The notes beneath the pieces are model-generated. The model had not been told where the DNA came from. It saw only the letters and a list, made by a program, of their open reading frames with translations, and ran no database searches. Positions 24,698 to 33,126 of a stretch of 64,000 nucleotides of DNA are shown here, in pieces. The position numbers and the translations under genes were made by a program. The stretch comes from Halorubrum sp. BOL3-1. Lineage in GTDB: Archaea; Halobacteriota; Halobacteria; Halobacteriales; Haloferacaceae. The stretch spans positions 124,001 through 188,000 of the forward strand of contig NZ_CP034692.1 in assembly GCF_004114375.1 (NCBI RefSeq). Direction: 5' to 3'. Every line of letters begins with the position of its first letter. Position 1 is the stretch's first letter.

Positions 24698-25216
24698 ATG
24701 AGCGACACCGCGGTCTCCTCCGAGCAGGTACCAGACTTCGAACTGCCGAACGCCGGCGCCGGTCCCGACCCGTTCTCGCTGTCCGCGGCCGCCGCCGACC
24801 CGGACCTCGACGCCGTCGTCCTGCTGTTCCAGCGCGACTACCACTGCGGGAACTGCCGGAAACAGGTTCAGGCGATCGCTGACCGGTACGACGAGTTCGA
24901 GGCGCTGAACGCGTCGGTCGTCTCGATCCTCCCGGAACCCGTCGACCGGGTCACCGAGTGGCAAGACTCGTACGACCTCCCGTTCGCGCTGCTCGCGGAC
25001 CCGAACACCGACGTGAGCGACGCCTACGACCAGCCGGTGCGGTTCGGGGTCCTCGGCTCGCTCCACGATCTGGTCGGGCGGATGCCCGTCGCGACCGTCC
25101 TCGACGTCCGGTCCGGCGAGCCGGTCGTCGCGTACGCGTACGAGGGACGGATGCCCGCCGACCGCCCGGAGACCGACGACCTCCTCGACGAGGTCCGGGC
25201 GCTGCGCGCGGACTGA
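24698..25216 (+). CDS. Peroxiredoxin-like (AhpC/TSA) protein
   Basis: This 172-residue thioredoxin-fold protein starts at 'MSDTAVSSEQVPDFELPN'. The active site reads 'LLFQRDYHCGNCRKQVQ', a CxxC motif rather than the single peroxidatic Cys, as in the AhpC-like redoxin subgroup. The end segment 'FVLDVRSGE'-like strand and 'DDLLDEVRAL' helix are normal. It probably reduces peroxides or disulfides in the cytoplasm. The UbiA gene follows after 3 bp, so they form an operon. Confidence 0.85.
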   Translation: MSDTAVSSEQVPDFELPNAGAGPDPFSLSAAAADPDLDAVVLLFQRDYHCGNCRKQVQAIADRYDEFEALNASVVSILPEPVDRVTEWQDSYDLPFALLADPNTDVSDAYDQPVRFGVLGSLHDLVGRMPVATVLDVRSGEPVVAYAYEGRMPADRPETDDLLDEVRALRAD

Positions 25217-25219
25217 CGG

Positions 25220-26140
25220 ATGCGCGAGCCCGACCGCCGCACCGTCCTCGTCGCGCTCTGGCGGATGTCGCGTCCCGCGCAGCTCGCGCTGATCGCTCTC
25301 GTGTACGCCCTCGGCGTCGCGATGGCGGTCGGCCGAGGCGCGACGGTCGACCCCGCGGACGTGGGTCTCGGCCTGGCCGCGCTCGTCCCGGTCGCCGCGA
25401 GCGTCCACTACGCGAACGAGTACGCGGACGCCGAGACGGACGCGATCACGGACCGAACGGCCTTCTCCGGCGGGAGCGGCGCGCTCTCCGAGACCGGTCT
25501 CCCGCGTCGCCTCGCGCTGCGCGCCGCGCTCGCGTCCGCCGCGATCGGTCCGCTACCGCTCGCCTGGGCCGCGAGTCCGCTCGGTCGACGACCGCTGTCG
25601 GCGGTTCACGCCGTCCTACTCGGCGGGGTCCTCGTCGTCGGCTGGCAGTACTCGGTCGGACCGCTCCGGCTCGCGTGGCGCGGGCTCGGGGAAGTCACGA
25701 ACGCCGCGCTCGGCGGAGTCGTACTGCCGCTGTACGGGTTCGCGGTCGCCGCCGACGGCGTCACCGTCGCGGCCGCGCTCGCGACCGTCCCGTTCGCGCT
25801 CGTCGTGTTCGTGAACCTGCTGGAGACGCAGTGGCCGGACCGCCGGGCGGACGCCGCGGTCGGGAAGCGGACGCTCGCGACGCGGTGGTCGCCCCGTCGA
25901 CTTCGAGCGGTGTACGGGCTCGCGAGCCTCGCCGCCGCGGGATCTGCCGTCGCGCTCGGCGGTCGCGTGCTTCCGTCGGTCGTCACGGTCGGGACGCTCG
26001 TTCCGATGGTCGGTCTGGTCCCCGGGTACCACCGGTTCACGCGGCGGGAGGAGCCGCTGCCCGCGGTCGCGACGATGGTGGTCACGGCCGCGACGACGAC
26101 GGTCGCGTGGGGCGCTGTCGCCGCCGGATTCGCCGGCTGA
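25220..26140 (+). CDS. UbiA family prenyltransferase
   Basis: The 306-residue integral membrane enzyme has about eight helices. The two Asp-rich motifs are 'HYANEYADAETDAIT' (about residue 65) and 'LLETQWPDRRADAAVGKRTL' (about 203), which bind Mg2+ and the prenyl diphosphate. The spacing and sequence are closest to MenA-like 1,4-dihydroxy-2-naphthoate prenyltransferases. A role in menaquinone synthesis is plausible, but no other men gene is nearby. It follows the peroxiredoxin gene by 3 bp. Confidence 0.85.
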   Translation: MREPDRRTVLVALWRMSRPAQLALIALVYALGVAMAVGRGATVDPADVGLGLAALVPVAASVHYANEYADAETDAITDRTAFSGGSGALSETGLPRRLALRAALASAAIGPLPLAWAASPLGRRPLSAVHAVLLGGVLVVGWQYSVGPLRLAWRGLGEVTNAALGGVVLPLYGFAVAADGVTVAAALATVPFALVVFVNLLETQWPDRRADAAVGKRTLATRWSPRRLRAVYGLASLAAAGSAVALGGRVLPSVVTVGTLVPMVGLVPGYHRFTRREEPLPAVATMVVTAATTTVAWGAVAAGFAG

Positions 26141-26313
26141 CTCGACGGCCGTCAGCCGAAATTCACGGTATCGACGATCCGGGGCCGCCGAGCGACCACG
26201 CTCGACATCCGGCTTCGAACGGTCTGCCGGTCGGGAGCGGCAGGAGCGTCGTCGAGAGCCCGCCGACGGGCCACACCGCGGTCCCGGCTCGATCCGTCTG
26301 CCGCGACTCCGAC

Positions 26314-26458
26314 TCACTCCGGCTTTCGTGCGTCCTCGTCGACGAACCCCTCGCAGGCGACAGTACTCGCGTTCCTCCTTCAGCTCCGAGGGCTCGATGA
26401 CCGCGAGCCGGCTCTCCGTCTCGTCGCCGCAGGTCGGGCAGGTAGCGTCTCCGGTCAT
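26314..26458 (-). pseudogene. Small zinc-binding protein gene with a one-base insertion
   Basis: The frame begins 'MTGDATCPTCGDETESRLAV' and continues to 'EEREYC'. At about 26352 the natural C-terminus 'ACEGFVDEDARKPE' continues in another frame, ending at TGA 26314-26316. An extra C in 'tgtcgcctgc' explains the shift. The reconstructed 47-residue protein has a CxxC pair and a C-x-C pair, a plausible zinc site. Uncorrected, the frame runs into a long Arg-rich tail. The adjacent 26141-26313 is gene-free. Confidence 0.6.
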
Positions 26459-26477
26459 GGTTCGGTGGTCGACTCCG

Positions 26478-26612
26478 TCACTCCCCGTCCCCGAAGTTCT
26501 CCTCGTACGCGTCGGGGTGGTTCTCCTCGGCGTGGTCTTTCAGTTCGTCGAGCGTGTCGAACGTCGCGCCGCAGTTACAGGCGTGAACGTCGCCGTCGTC
26601 GTGGTCTGACAA
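26478..26612 (-). CDS. Small zinc-finger-like protein
   Basis: This 44-residue protein on the minus strand starts at TTG 26612 ('MSDHDDGDVHACNCGATF') and ends 'DAYEENFGDGE'. The pattern C-N-C-G-x-x-F...L-K-D-H-x4-H resembles a zinc finger of C2H2 type with one residue fewer between the cysteines, or the small metal-binding DUF1059 group. There is no ATG in frame; TTG is the only reasonable start. It lies just upstream of the other small zinc-protein gene on the same strand. Confidence 0.6.
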   Translation of the reverse strand: MSDHDDGDVHACNCGATFDTLDELKDHAEENHPDAYEENFGDGE

Positions 26613-26690
26613 CGCGTCTGATAATCTGCGGGCCGCGATTAAATAGCCCCCGCGGAAGTGTGTGGCAACCGCGTCGGCGGGGACACAACC

Positions 26691-27515
26691 ATGAGCCAGC
26701 GATCACGCGATTCTGACGGACGGGACCAGTCGGAAGAGGGGCCCGAATCGGAGGATAGGCCCGGGTCGGAGGAGAGGGTCGGGTCGAACGAGGAATCCGA
26801 GTCGGACGGCGACGTACCGCTCTCGACGCTGACGGGCGATCACGCGGTGCTCCTCTCGGAGATCGGTACGGACCTGAGCGAGTCGGGCGACGCGATCGAC
26901 TCGCTGTCTCGCGGCGCCGGGGAGGCGAACGCGTCCAGTTCCGACACGGCCTCGTTGGCCGAGACGGCGCGCGGGTCGGCCCGCGAGGCGACCGACGACG
27001 TCGACGAGGCCAAGGTCGCGGCCGCCGCAGCCGAGGAGAAGCTGGAGGCGCTCCGTGAGACCGTCACGGAGATCGACGACATCGTCGCGATGTCGAACGA
27101 GATAGCCGATCAGACGAACATGCTCGCGCTCAACGCTTCGATCGAGGCCGCCCGCGTGGGCGAGGCGGGATCGGGGTTCGCCGTCGTCGCCGACGAGGTC
27201 AAGAACCTCGCCGAGCAGGCTCAGGAGCGAGCGACCGAGATCGAGGCGACCGTCGATGAGGTCCGGTCGACCGCGGACGAGACGATAGACCAGATCGAGA
27301 CCGTCGATACGCGGACCGACACCGCGGCGGCGTCGATCGCGGACGCCGTGGACGACCTCGACGGGATCACCGGCAGCGCGGTCCGGACCTCGGAGAACAT
27401 CGACGAGGTGACCGAGACGACGCAGGCGCACGCGGACGACCTCGACGACATCGCCGGGGACGTGATCGACGCGATCAGTCAGGCGAACGAGATCGACGAG
27501 CGGACGGACGGGTAG
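26691..27515 (+). CDS. Soluble methyl-accepting chemotaxis protein
   Basis: This 274-residue protein has no transmembrane helix. An acidic, disordered N-terminus (1-55) is followed by a coiled-coil signalling hairpin. The CheA/CheW-binding tip reads '[20 protein letters not shown]', followed by '[19 protein letters not shown]', both diagnostic. No HAMP or sensor domain is visible, so it must sense through a partner or act as a minimal cytoplasmic transducer. The true start is taken as '[10 protein letters not shown]'. It is followed by a membrane transducer. Confidence 0.9.
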   Translation: MSQRSRDSDGRDQSEEGPESEDRPGSEERVGSNEESESDGDVPLSTLTGDHAVLLSEIGTDLSESGDAIDSLSRGAGEANASSSDTASLAETARGSAREATDDVDEAKVAAAAAEEKLEALRETVTEIDDIVAMSNEIADQTNMLALNASIEAARVGEAGSGFAVVADEVKNLAEQAQERATEIEATVDEVRSTADETIDQIETVDTRTDTAAASIADAVDDLDGITGSAVRTSENIDEVTETTQAHADDLDDIAGDVIDAISQANEIDERTDG

Positions 27516-27603
27516 AAACGGGGTTACGACGACGTTACCCGCTAGAACCGCGCGTGATAATCGGCACCGACGAATTAAATCGGAGACCGTCACACACTCT
27601 CGC

Positions 27604-27666
27604 ATGCGCTCACAGCAGCACGGGAGTCGCGTCCAGCTCGACCGTCGATCGGGGTGGGACCCGTGA
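27604..27666 (+). CDS. 20-codon leader ORF before the membrane transducer
   Basis: ATG 27604 lies about 24 nt after 'attaaat' (27574-27580), at the expected transcription start for a leaderless mRNA. The 20-residue peptide, beginning [10 protein letters not shown], stops at TGA 27664-27666. That stop overlaps the GTG start of the transducer in a GTGA. It may couple translation of the transducer to the first start codon. The peptide itself shows no domain. Confidence 0.4.
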   Translation: MRSQQHGSRVQLDRRSGWDP

Positions 27667-29279
27667 CGCCAGACCGAAGCCGACTCGGTGAGACTCGGGA
27701 CCGTCTCGTCCCGACCGTGATCGAGGAGAATCGATTCGTCAAGTTCGGCCTCTCGATCGGTCTCGTCATCGTCGCGATCGCAGTGACTGGCGTCTTCACG
27801 ATCCGGCAGACGGCCGGCGTCGTCGATCCGGCGGCCCACGCGGTAGTGACACGCAACATCGTTCTGATCATCGCCGTCGCCGTCGTCGGGCTCGGAGCCG
27901 TGGGCGTGGGACTCGCTCGCCCGACCGTCCGCGAACTCGACGAGCTTGGCCGACGGGCTGAGGCCCTGGAGAACGGGGACCTCGACGTCGACCTCGAACC
28001 GAAGACCGAAGACGAGATCGGCAGGCTCTACGAGTCCTTCGACGCGATGCGGACCGCGCTGAAATCCCGGATCGAAGAGGTGGAGACGGAACGGGAGCGC
28101 GCCCACGAGGCCAAACGCGAGACGGAGGCGTTCGCGGACGCGCTCCAGACGCGCGCCGAGGCGTTCGCGGAGACGATGGGAGAGGCGGCCGACGGCGACC
28201 TCACCGTCCGGCTCTCGGTCGAGCCGGACGACCCGGAGGCGCTCCGCGAAATCGCCGACGCGTTCAACGAGGCGGTCTCGGAGCTCGACGCGACGGTCGC
28301 AGACGTGCGCCGGTTCGCCGACGAGGTGGCGGACGCGGGCGACGCGATGACGACGAGCGTCGACGAGGTTGCCACGGCCGCACGGGAGACGAGCGGTTCG
28401 ATCGACGAGATCTCGGCCGGCGCGGAGAAACAGAACGACCGGCTCGTCGAGATCGCCGGCGAGATGGAGACGATGTCCTCGACGACCGAGGAGGTCGCGG
28501 TCTCGGCCGAGCAGGTCGCGTCGACCTCAGAGCGGGCGACCGAGCTGAGCGACGACGGGCGGTCTGCGACGCGGCGCGCCGTCGAAGAGCTCCACGCCGT
28601 CGAGGAGCGCTCACAGTCGGCGACGGAGGCGGTCACCCAGCTCGAAGACGGGACGGAGCGGATCGGCGTCATCGTCGATACGATCACGGAGATAGCCGAC
28701 CAGACGAATCTGCTCGCGCTGAACGCCTCGATCGAGGCGGCGCGGGCGGGCGCCGCGGGGTCGGGGTTCGGCGTCGTCGCCGACGAGGTCAAGAGTCTCG
28801 CGGAGGAGACGAGCGACGCCGCCGCCGAGGTCGAATCGCTCATCGCGGATCTCGAGGGGCTGACCGACGAGAGCGTGACGGAGATGGCGGCGATCCGCGA
28901 CCGGATCGACGACGGGGTCGACACCGTGGAGGCGGCCGAGTCCGCGCTCGCCGACATCGACGAGCAGATCACCGAGGCCGACGAGGGCGTCAAGGAGATC
29001 TCCGACGCGATGGACGAGCAGGCCCGCGCGGTCAACGACGTGACGGAGTCGGTCGACGACGTCGCCGAGATCAGCAACCGGACGTCGACGAACGCCTCGT
29101 CCGTCGCGGCCGCGGCCGAGGAACAGGCGGTCTCCTCGGACCGCGTTTCCGAGCGGGTGAACGAGTTGGCGGAGCGGACGACCCGCCTCCGGGAGTCGCT
29201 CGCGACGTTCCGGACCCGAGACCGGGCCGAGGGGCCCTCGGCCGAGGCGGCCGCGAGCGCGTCGGCGGACGACGACTGA
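27663..29279 (+). CDS. Membrane chemotaxis transducer with minimal extracellular loop (HtrI-like layout)
   Basis: The 538-residue transducer has two transmembrane helices ('[19 protein letters not shown]' and '[20 protein letters not shown]') separated by only about 18 residues, so there is no periplasmic sensor domain. A HAMP region ('[19 protein letters not shown]') and a long coiled coil follow, with the signalling tip '[20 protein letters not shown]'. A short loop is known from the sensory-rhodopsin partner HtrI. No rhodopsin gene is in the window, so the stimulus is unknown. GTG 27663 is used; GTG 27654 is also possible. Confidence 0.88.
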   Translation: MTPDRSRLGETRDRLVPTVIEENRFVKFGLSIGLVIVAIAVTGVFTIRQTAGVVDPAAHAVVTRNIVLIIAVAVVGLGAVGVGLARPTVRELDELGRRAEALENGDLDVDLEPKTEDEIGRLYESFDAMRTALKSRIEEVETERERAHEAKRETEAFADALQTRAEAFAETMGEAADGDLTVRLSVEPDDPEALREIADAFNEAVSELDATVADVRRFADEVADAGDAMTTSVDEVATAARETSGSIDEISAGAEKQNDRLVEIAGEMETMSSTTEEVAVSAEQVASTSERATELSDDGRSATRRAVEELHAVEERSQSATEAVTQLEDGTERIGVIVDTITEIADQTNLLALNASIEAARAGAAGSGFGVVADEVKSLAEETSDAAAEVESLIADLEGLTDESVTEMAAIRDRIDDGVDTVEAAESALADIDEQITEADEGVKEISDAMDEQARAVNDVTESVDDVAEISNRTSTNASSVAAAAEEQAVSSDRVSERVNELAERTTRLRESLATFRTRDRAEGPSAEAAASASADDD

Positions 29280-29385
29280 CGCCGCGTCGGTCGCCGCACG
29301 GTTGAGTTGGTGGCGGTCGGCCGCGATCGCCGCGATCGAGTCGACCCGACGCGGTTCTCCCCCGAGTGCGCCGACTCTCGCGGCC

Positions 29386-31440
29386 TCAGTCGGTGCGGCC
29401 GTCGGGTGCGAGCCCGAACGGTTCCCCGCGGACGTGGTTCTCGACGAGCAGGAGGTATGTCGCCTGGCTCCACTGGAGGTTCGAGTTCCACCGGACCCGC
29501 CCGCTCCCGTCGACGCGCTCGGGCAGCAGGCCGGCGCTCGTCGTCCACGCGTGGGCGTCCTCGAACACGTGGTCCGCGACCGCGTCGGGGTCGTCCCCGC
29601 CGAGCCGGCGCGCGACGTCGGCGTACGCCTCACACAGCGGCCAGCCGCCGTCCTCGACGGTACCGGTCGGGGTGTAGCGATCGCCGGGGTACCGCCCGAG
29701 ACACGGCGAGTCGCCGGCGACCCACGCCTCGTCGTCGGCGGCGGCGAGGGTCGCGGCGACGGCGTCGCCGTCCGCGTCGACGACGTTCCACGGCCAGACG
29801 GTCATGAACGCGGCGGCGTCCGGCCGGGCGTCGGCCGGCGGGTCCGACGGGGTCTCCGGGCTATCCGCCGTGACGAGCGCGTCCCCGTACGGCGTGGACT
29901 TGAAACAGTACTTTTCGACGTTGTCCGTCCACACGGCCGCCCGCTCACGGCACTCTTCCGCGAACGTCTCGTCGCCGTGCGCGTCGGCGAGTTCGCCCAT
30001 CGCGCGCAGTCCCGCGATCGCCGCGGCCGTGCCCTCGGTGCTGTGACCCCAGATCTCCTCCCACGGGTCCTGGTGTTTCTCCGGGAAGCCGTAGCCGTTG
30101 TCGTACGAGAGCAGGAACTCGGCCGCACGTCGCGACATGTCGTAGTGCTCGGCCAGCAGGTCGTCGTCGCCGGTCTCCCGCCAGACCAGCCAGTGGGCGT
30201 ATATCGGCCCGCCGACCTGATCCAGCTGGAGCGCGCGCCAGTGGGGCTCGCCGGTGACGTAGTAGTTCTGCCACCACGTCCCGTGGCGGTCGATCCCGCG
30301 GTCGTCGACGACGTCGCCGGTGATCTGGTTCTCGTCGAACCACCGGAGCGCGAGCCGCGCCTCGCGCTCGGCCCCGGCCGCGATCAGCGCCTGCGTGATG
30401 ATGACCTGGTCGCGAGGCCAGATGAACTTGTAGGTCATGTCGCTCGGCTTGAACGCGCCCGCGACGACGCCACAGCAGCCGTCCTGCGCGCACTTCATCG
30501 CCGTCAGCGACCGCTCGTACAAGTCGTTGACCGCGGGGTCGTCCGTCGGCCCGTCCGAGACCGTCTCGTGCCACTCCTCCCACGCCCTTGCGAACGACTC
30601 CCGCTCCGACTCGTACCCCCGGTCGAGGAGCCGGAGCGCGTGTTCGACCGCCGAATCCTCGCCGTAGCCGAAGCCGACGGCCGTGAGCCACGACGCCGCG
30701 TCCGTCTCGCCGACGTACAGTCCGACGCCCACGTCGAGGTTCCCCGCCGCCCGCTCGTTGTCCTCGACGAACCCGTCGTTGCCCTCGTAAACGTCCGCCC
30801 ACGCGCTCCGGTCCGGACCGTCCGCGACGCCGGTGTGACCGATCCGTCGCCCGTCGAACTCGCGACTCCCGTCGCGGTCCTGCGCGAGCGCCAGCCACCG
30901 GTCGCCGTCGGTCGCGACGACCAGTTCCGCGCCGTCCCGCTCCGTGACGAACGCCTCCTGGACCGCGTTGGGGTCCTCGTGGTCGTGCCCGTGAATACCG
31001 AGGTCGGCGACGGTGTAGAAGGTCCGTTCCGCGACCGTCTCGAAGTCGGCCTCGGTCCGCAACAGGAGGCCGCAGGTGTCGACGCTCGCGACGACGCGCT
31101 GCGTGAGGGTCCCCGTCGACCCCGGCTCCTCGAATCGGTTTTCGAGGGTCACCTCCGGGACGCGGCTCGACGCGTACGAGACGTCGCCCGCGACGGCGTC
31201 GTCTCTGGCGTCTAAGGTGTGTCCCTCGTCGGCGTTCCACGCGAGCGCGTGGAGGTCGTAGAACAGTTCGACATCCGACCGGAACGCCGACGTCTCCTCG
31301 ATTATCGCTCCGTGACGACCGCGATCCGGGTCGTCGTAGCTGTTCGCGGTCGACAGGACGTTCGCGCCCTCCTCGCGCGGCGCGCTGAGGATCGCGTCCT
31401 TGTCGCTCGGGACCGACGGCGCGTTGGATTCGACGGGCAT
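29386..31440 (-). CDS. Glycoside hydrolase family 15 glucoamylase
   Basis: This 684-residue protein starts at 'MPVESNAPSVPS'. The N-terminal beta-sandwich domain spans about 1-270, and the (alpha/alpha)6 barrel lies beyond 290. Catalytic-region motifs are 'YKFIWPRDQVIITQAL', 'PWEEIWGHSTEGTAAA' with the general acid Glu, and near the end 'RWNSNLQWSQATYLLL'. GH15 enzymes release glucose from starch or glycogen, or split trehalose. There is no signal peptide, so the protein is cytoplasmic and probably acts on stored glucan. It is convergent with the transducer, about 105 bp away. Confidence 0.92.
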   Translation of the reverse strand: MPVESNAPSVPSDKDAILSAPREEGANVLSTANSYDDPDRGRHGAIIEETSAFRSDVELFYDLHALAWNADEGHTLDARDDAVAGDVSYASSRVPEVTLENRFEEPGSTGTLTQRVVASVDTCGLLLRTEADFETVAERTFYTVADLGIHGHDHEDPNAVQEAFVTERDGAELVVATDGDRWLALAQDRDGSREFDGRRIGHTGVADGPDRSAWADVYEGNDGFVEDNERAAGNLDVGVGLYVGETDAASWLTAVGFGYGEDSAVEHALRLLDRGYESERESFARAWEEWHETVSDGPTDDPAVNDLYERSLTAMKCAQDGCCGVVAGAFKPSDMTYKFIWPRDQVIITQALIAAGAEREARLALRWFDENQITGDVVDDRGIDRHGTWWQNYYVTGEPHWRALQLDQVGGPIYAHWLVWRETGDDDLLAEHYDMSRRAAEFLLSYDNGYGFPEKHQDPWEEIWGHSTEGTAAAIAGLRAMGELADAHGDETFAEECRERAAVWTDNVEKYCFKSTPYGDALVTADSPETPSDPPADARPDAAAFMTVWPWNVVDADGDAVAATLAAADDEAWVAGDSPCLGRYPGDRYTPTGTVEDGGWPLCEAYADVARRLGGDDPDAVADHVFEDAHAWTTSAGLLPERVDGSGRVRWNSNLQWSQATYLLLVENHVRGEPFGLAPDGRTD

Positions 31441-31604
31441 AGTCGATGGACGACGAACGAGCGGATAAAGACGAGGCGAGCGTGTATCGGCGTTACCATT
31501 CGGCGCGGAAGCCCGAGTTCGGTTCGTCGGTCGGTAACCGACGGGTAACCCGCTTACCGTCGGGTACGGGAAGGGATATCCCCTCATGGGGCGTAATTCA
31601 GCCT

Positions 31605-31949
31605 ATGTCATCCGACACGGCTTCCGGCAACGACGCGCAGGCGGGCGGAATCGTCGACGTGGAGAGCGCGGAGTCGTTCCGCGAGACCGTCGCGAGCAAC
31701 GATCGGGTCGTCGTCGACTACTTCGCGGACTGGTGTGGTCCCTGCGAGCAGCAGACGCCAATCCTCGAAGAACTGGCGGGGACCGTCGACGCCCCGGTCC
31801 TCGGCGTCGACACCGACGAACACAACGACCTCGCCGCGGAGGCGGGCGTCCGGTCGATTCCCACGGTCGCGGTCTACCACGACGGCGAGGAGGTCGAGCG
31901 GTTCGTCGGCGTCACGGGCGCCGACGAGATCCGGGCCGCCCTGGCGTAG
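31605..31949 (+). CDS. Thioredoxin
   Basis: The 114-residue thioredoxin has a complete fold and the active-site sequence 'VDYFADWCGPCEQQTPILEE'. The cis-Pro loop 'VRSIPTVAVYHDG' is present. The N-terminus before the fold is about 20 residues, acidic, without signal. It reduces protein disulfides in the cytoplasm. ATG 31605 is selected; a longer upstream frame is not protein-like. It is divergent from the glucoamylase. Confidence 0.93.
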   Translation: MSSDTASGNDAQAGGIVDVESAESFRETVASNDRVVVDYFADWCGPCEQQTPILEELAGTVDAPVLGVDTDEHNDLAAEAGVRSIPTVAVYHDGEEVERFVGVTGADEIRAALA

Positions 31950-32113
31950 CGAGTCCGGCCCGGTTCGAACACCGGTTCCGACCCGACCCCCGACGGGCAG
32001 CGACCTTTCGACGTGGGCTACGCGCTGTGAGCGCCTCCGACGTCGCGATCGACTGTGTGATCACGTCGCACAGCGTCCTCGGTTACTTATGGTTATCTTC
32101 TGTACTCAGTAGT

Positions 32114-32503
32114 ATGGACGAACGCACAGGCCACACGGACGCGGACGACCGGGAGAGCGACTGTACGACCACGGAGTCGTTCGATGACCACGGGATCGAC
32201 GACGGCTCCGAGCTGATCCGGCGTACCTACTACCGCTTGATCGCCGACGGCGACGACGCGTTCGAGCCGACCGAGCGGTTCCTCGACCGCCTCGCGGACG
32301 CGTTCACGCGGGCGTATCTGACCGTCACCGACTCACACGAGCTCCCCGCGCACGTCGCGGCCGCAGTCGACGACGCTCGCGTCTGGACGGGCGCCGAGTT
32401 CGGGGACGAGCCCGACGCCGACCTCCGCGGGACGGTGATCCCGGCGTTCTATCGGCACGCCGCCGGGTTCCACTGCGCGTACCGCGACCAGCGGAGCGCG
32501 TGA
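32114..32503 (+). CDS. Conserved haloarchaeal protein of unknown function
   Basis: The 129-residue acidic protein starts at 'MDERTGHTDADDRES'. Residues 38-129 look like a small helical domain ('ELIRRTYYRLIADGDDAF', 'TRAYLTVTDSHELPAH'). A hydrophobic/aromatic end 'AAGFHCAYRDQRSA' is unremarkable. No catalytic motif or membrane segment is present. It lies about 165 bp after thioredoxin on the same strand and could share its transcript. I do not recognise the family. Confidence 0.55.
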   Translation: MDERTGHTDADDRESDCTTTESFDDHGIDDGSELIRRTYYRLIADGDDAFEPTERFLDRLADAFTRAYLTVTDSHELPAHVAAAVDDARVWTGAEFGDEPDADLRGTVIPAFYRHAAGFHCAYRDQRSA

Positions 32504-32677
32504 TGATATTTTGATACTTTTTCGGTAAACGAGGTGACGAGTGACCGTTCGATGAATCTCCGGCGACGGGCGGGCGACGTACCGCGCGGTCGACTCGCGC
32601 GGATCAGCCCTCGTGTGACGATGTCTCCGATCCGCGGTGACTTTTTGTACTAATCCGTCCGTTTTGGACCGACGACC

Positions 32678-32917
32678 ATGCGAGAGCTCTATCGACTCCC
32701 GGGCTGCCCGTACTGCGCGAAGGTGGAACGCAAACTCGACGACCTCGGTCTCGAATACGAGACCCACAGCGTCCTCCCGTTCCGATTCCTCCGGTTCAGT
32801 GTGAAGTCAGTCAGCGGTCAGTCCGGCGTGCCCGTTCTCGTCGACCTTGAACACGGAGTCGAAGGGATGGCGGAGAGCGACGACATCGTCGCCTATCTCG
32901 ACGACACGTACGCCTGA
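32678..32917 (+). CDS. Glutaredoxin-like protein
   Basis: The 79-residue protein has 'MRELYRLPGCPYCAKVERKL', in which CPYC is the glutaredoxin active site, followed by 'SGVPVLVDLEHGVEGMAESD', the cis-Pro and binding loop. This is a compact glutaredoxin / GST N-terminal fold. Haloarchaea use gamma-glutamylcysteine rather than glutathione, so that thiol is the likely reductant. The cytoplasmic redox role fits the nearby thioredoxin and flavoprotein. Confidence 0.88.
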   Translation: MRELYRLPGCPYCAKVERKLDDLGLEYETHSVLPFRFLRFSVKSVSGQSGVPVLVDLEHGVEGMAESDDIVAYLDDTYA

Positions 32918-33126
32918 GGCGGAACGAGAATGCGCCGGAGCAGAACGATACGCTGGGAGAACCAGACCAGATCCGCGACGAGCGAGTAGGCGCACTGTCC
33001 GGCGTTCGAGAACGACACGCGTGACGTGACCGGCTGATACGAGTCTCAGGTCAAACGAGCGCCACGCCCACCACGTTCTCTTCCGGTCGCGGAATCGTTA
33101 AGAGACGGCGACCGACATCGGATACC

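Noticed and set aside
29302-31215. 637-codon plus-strand frame opposite the glucoamylase gene
   Set aside because: It is an antisense shadow typical of high-GC haloarchaeal DNA. The GH15 motifs on the other strand are unambiguous.
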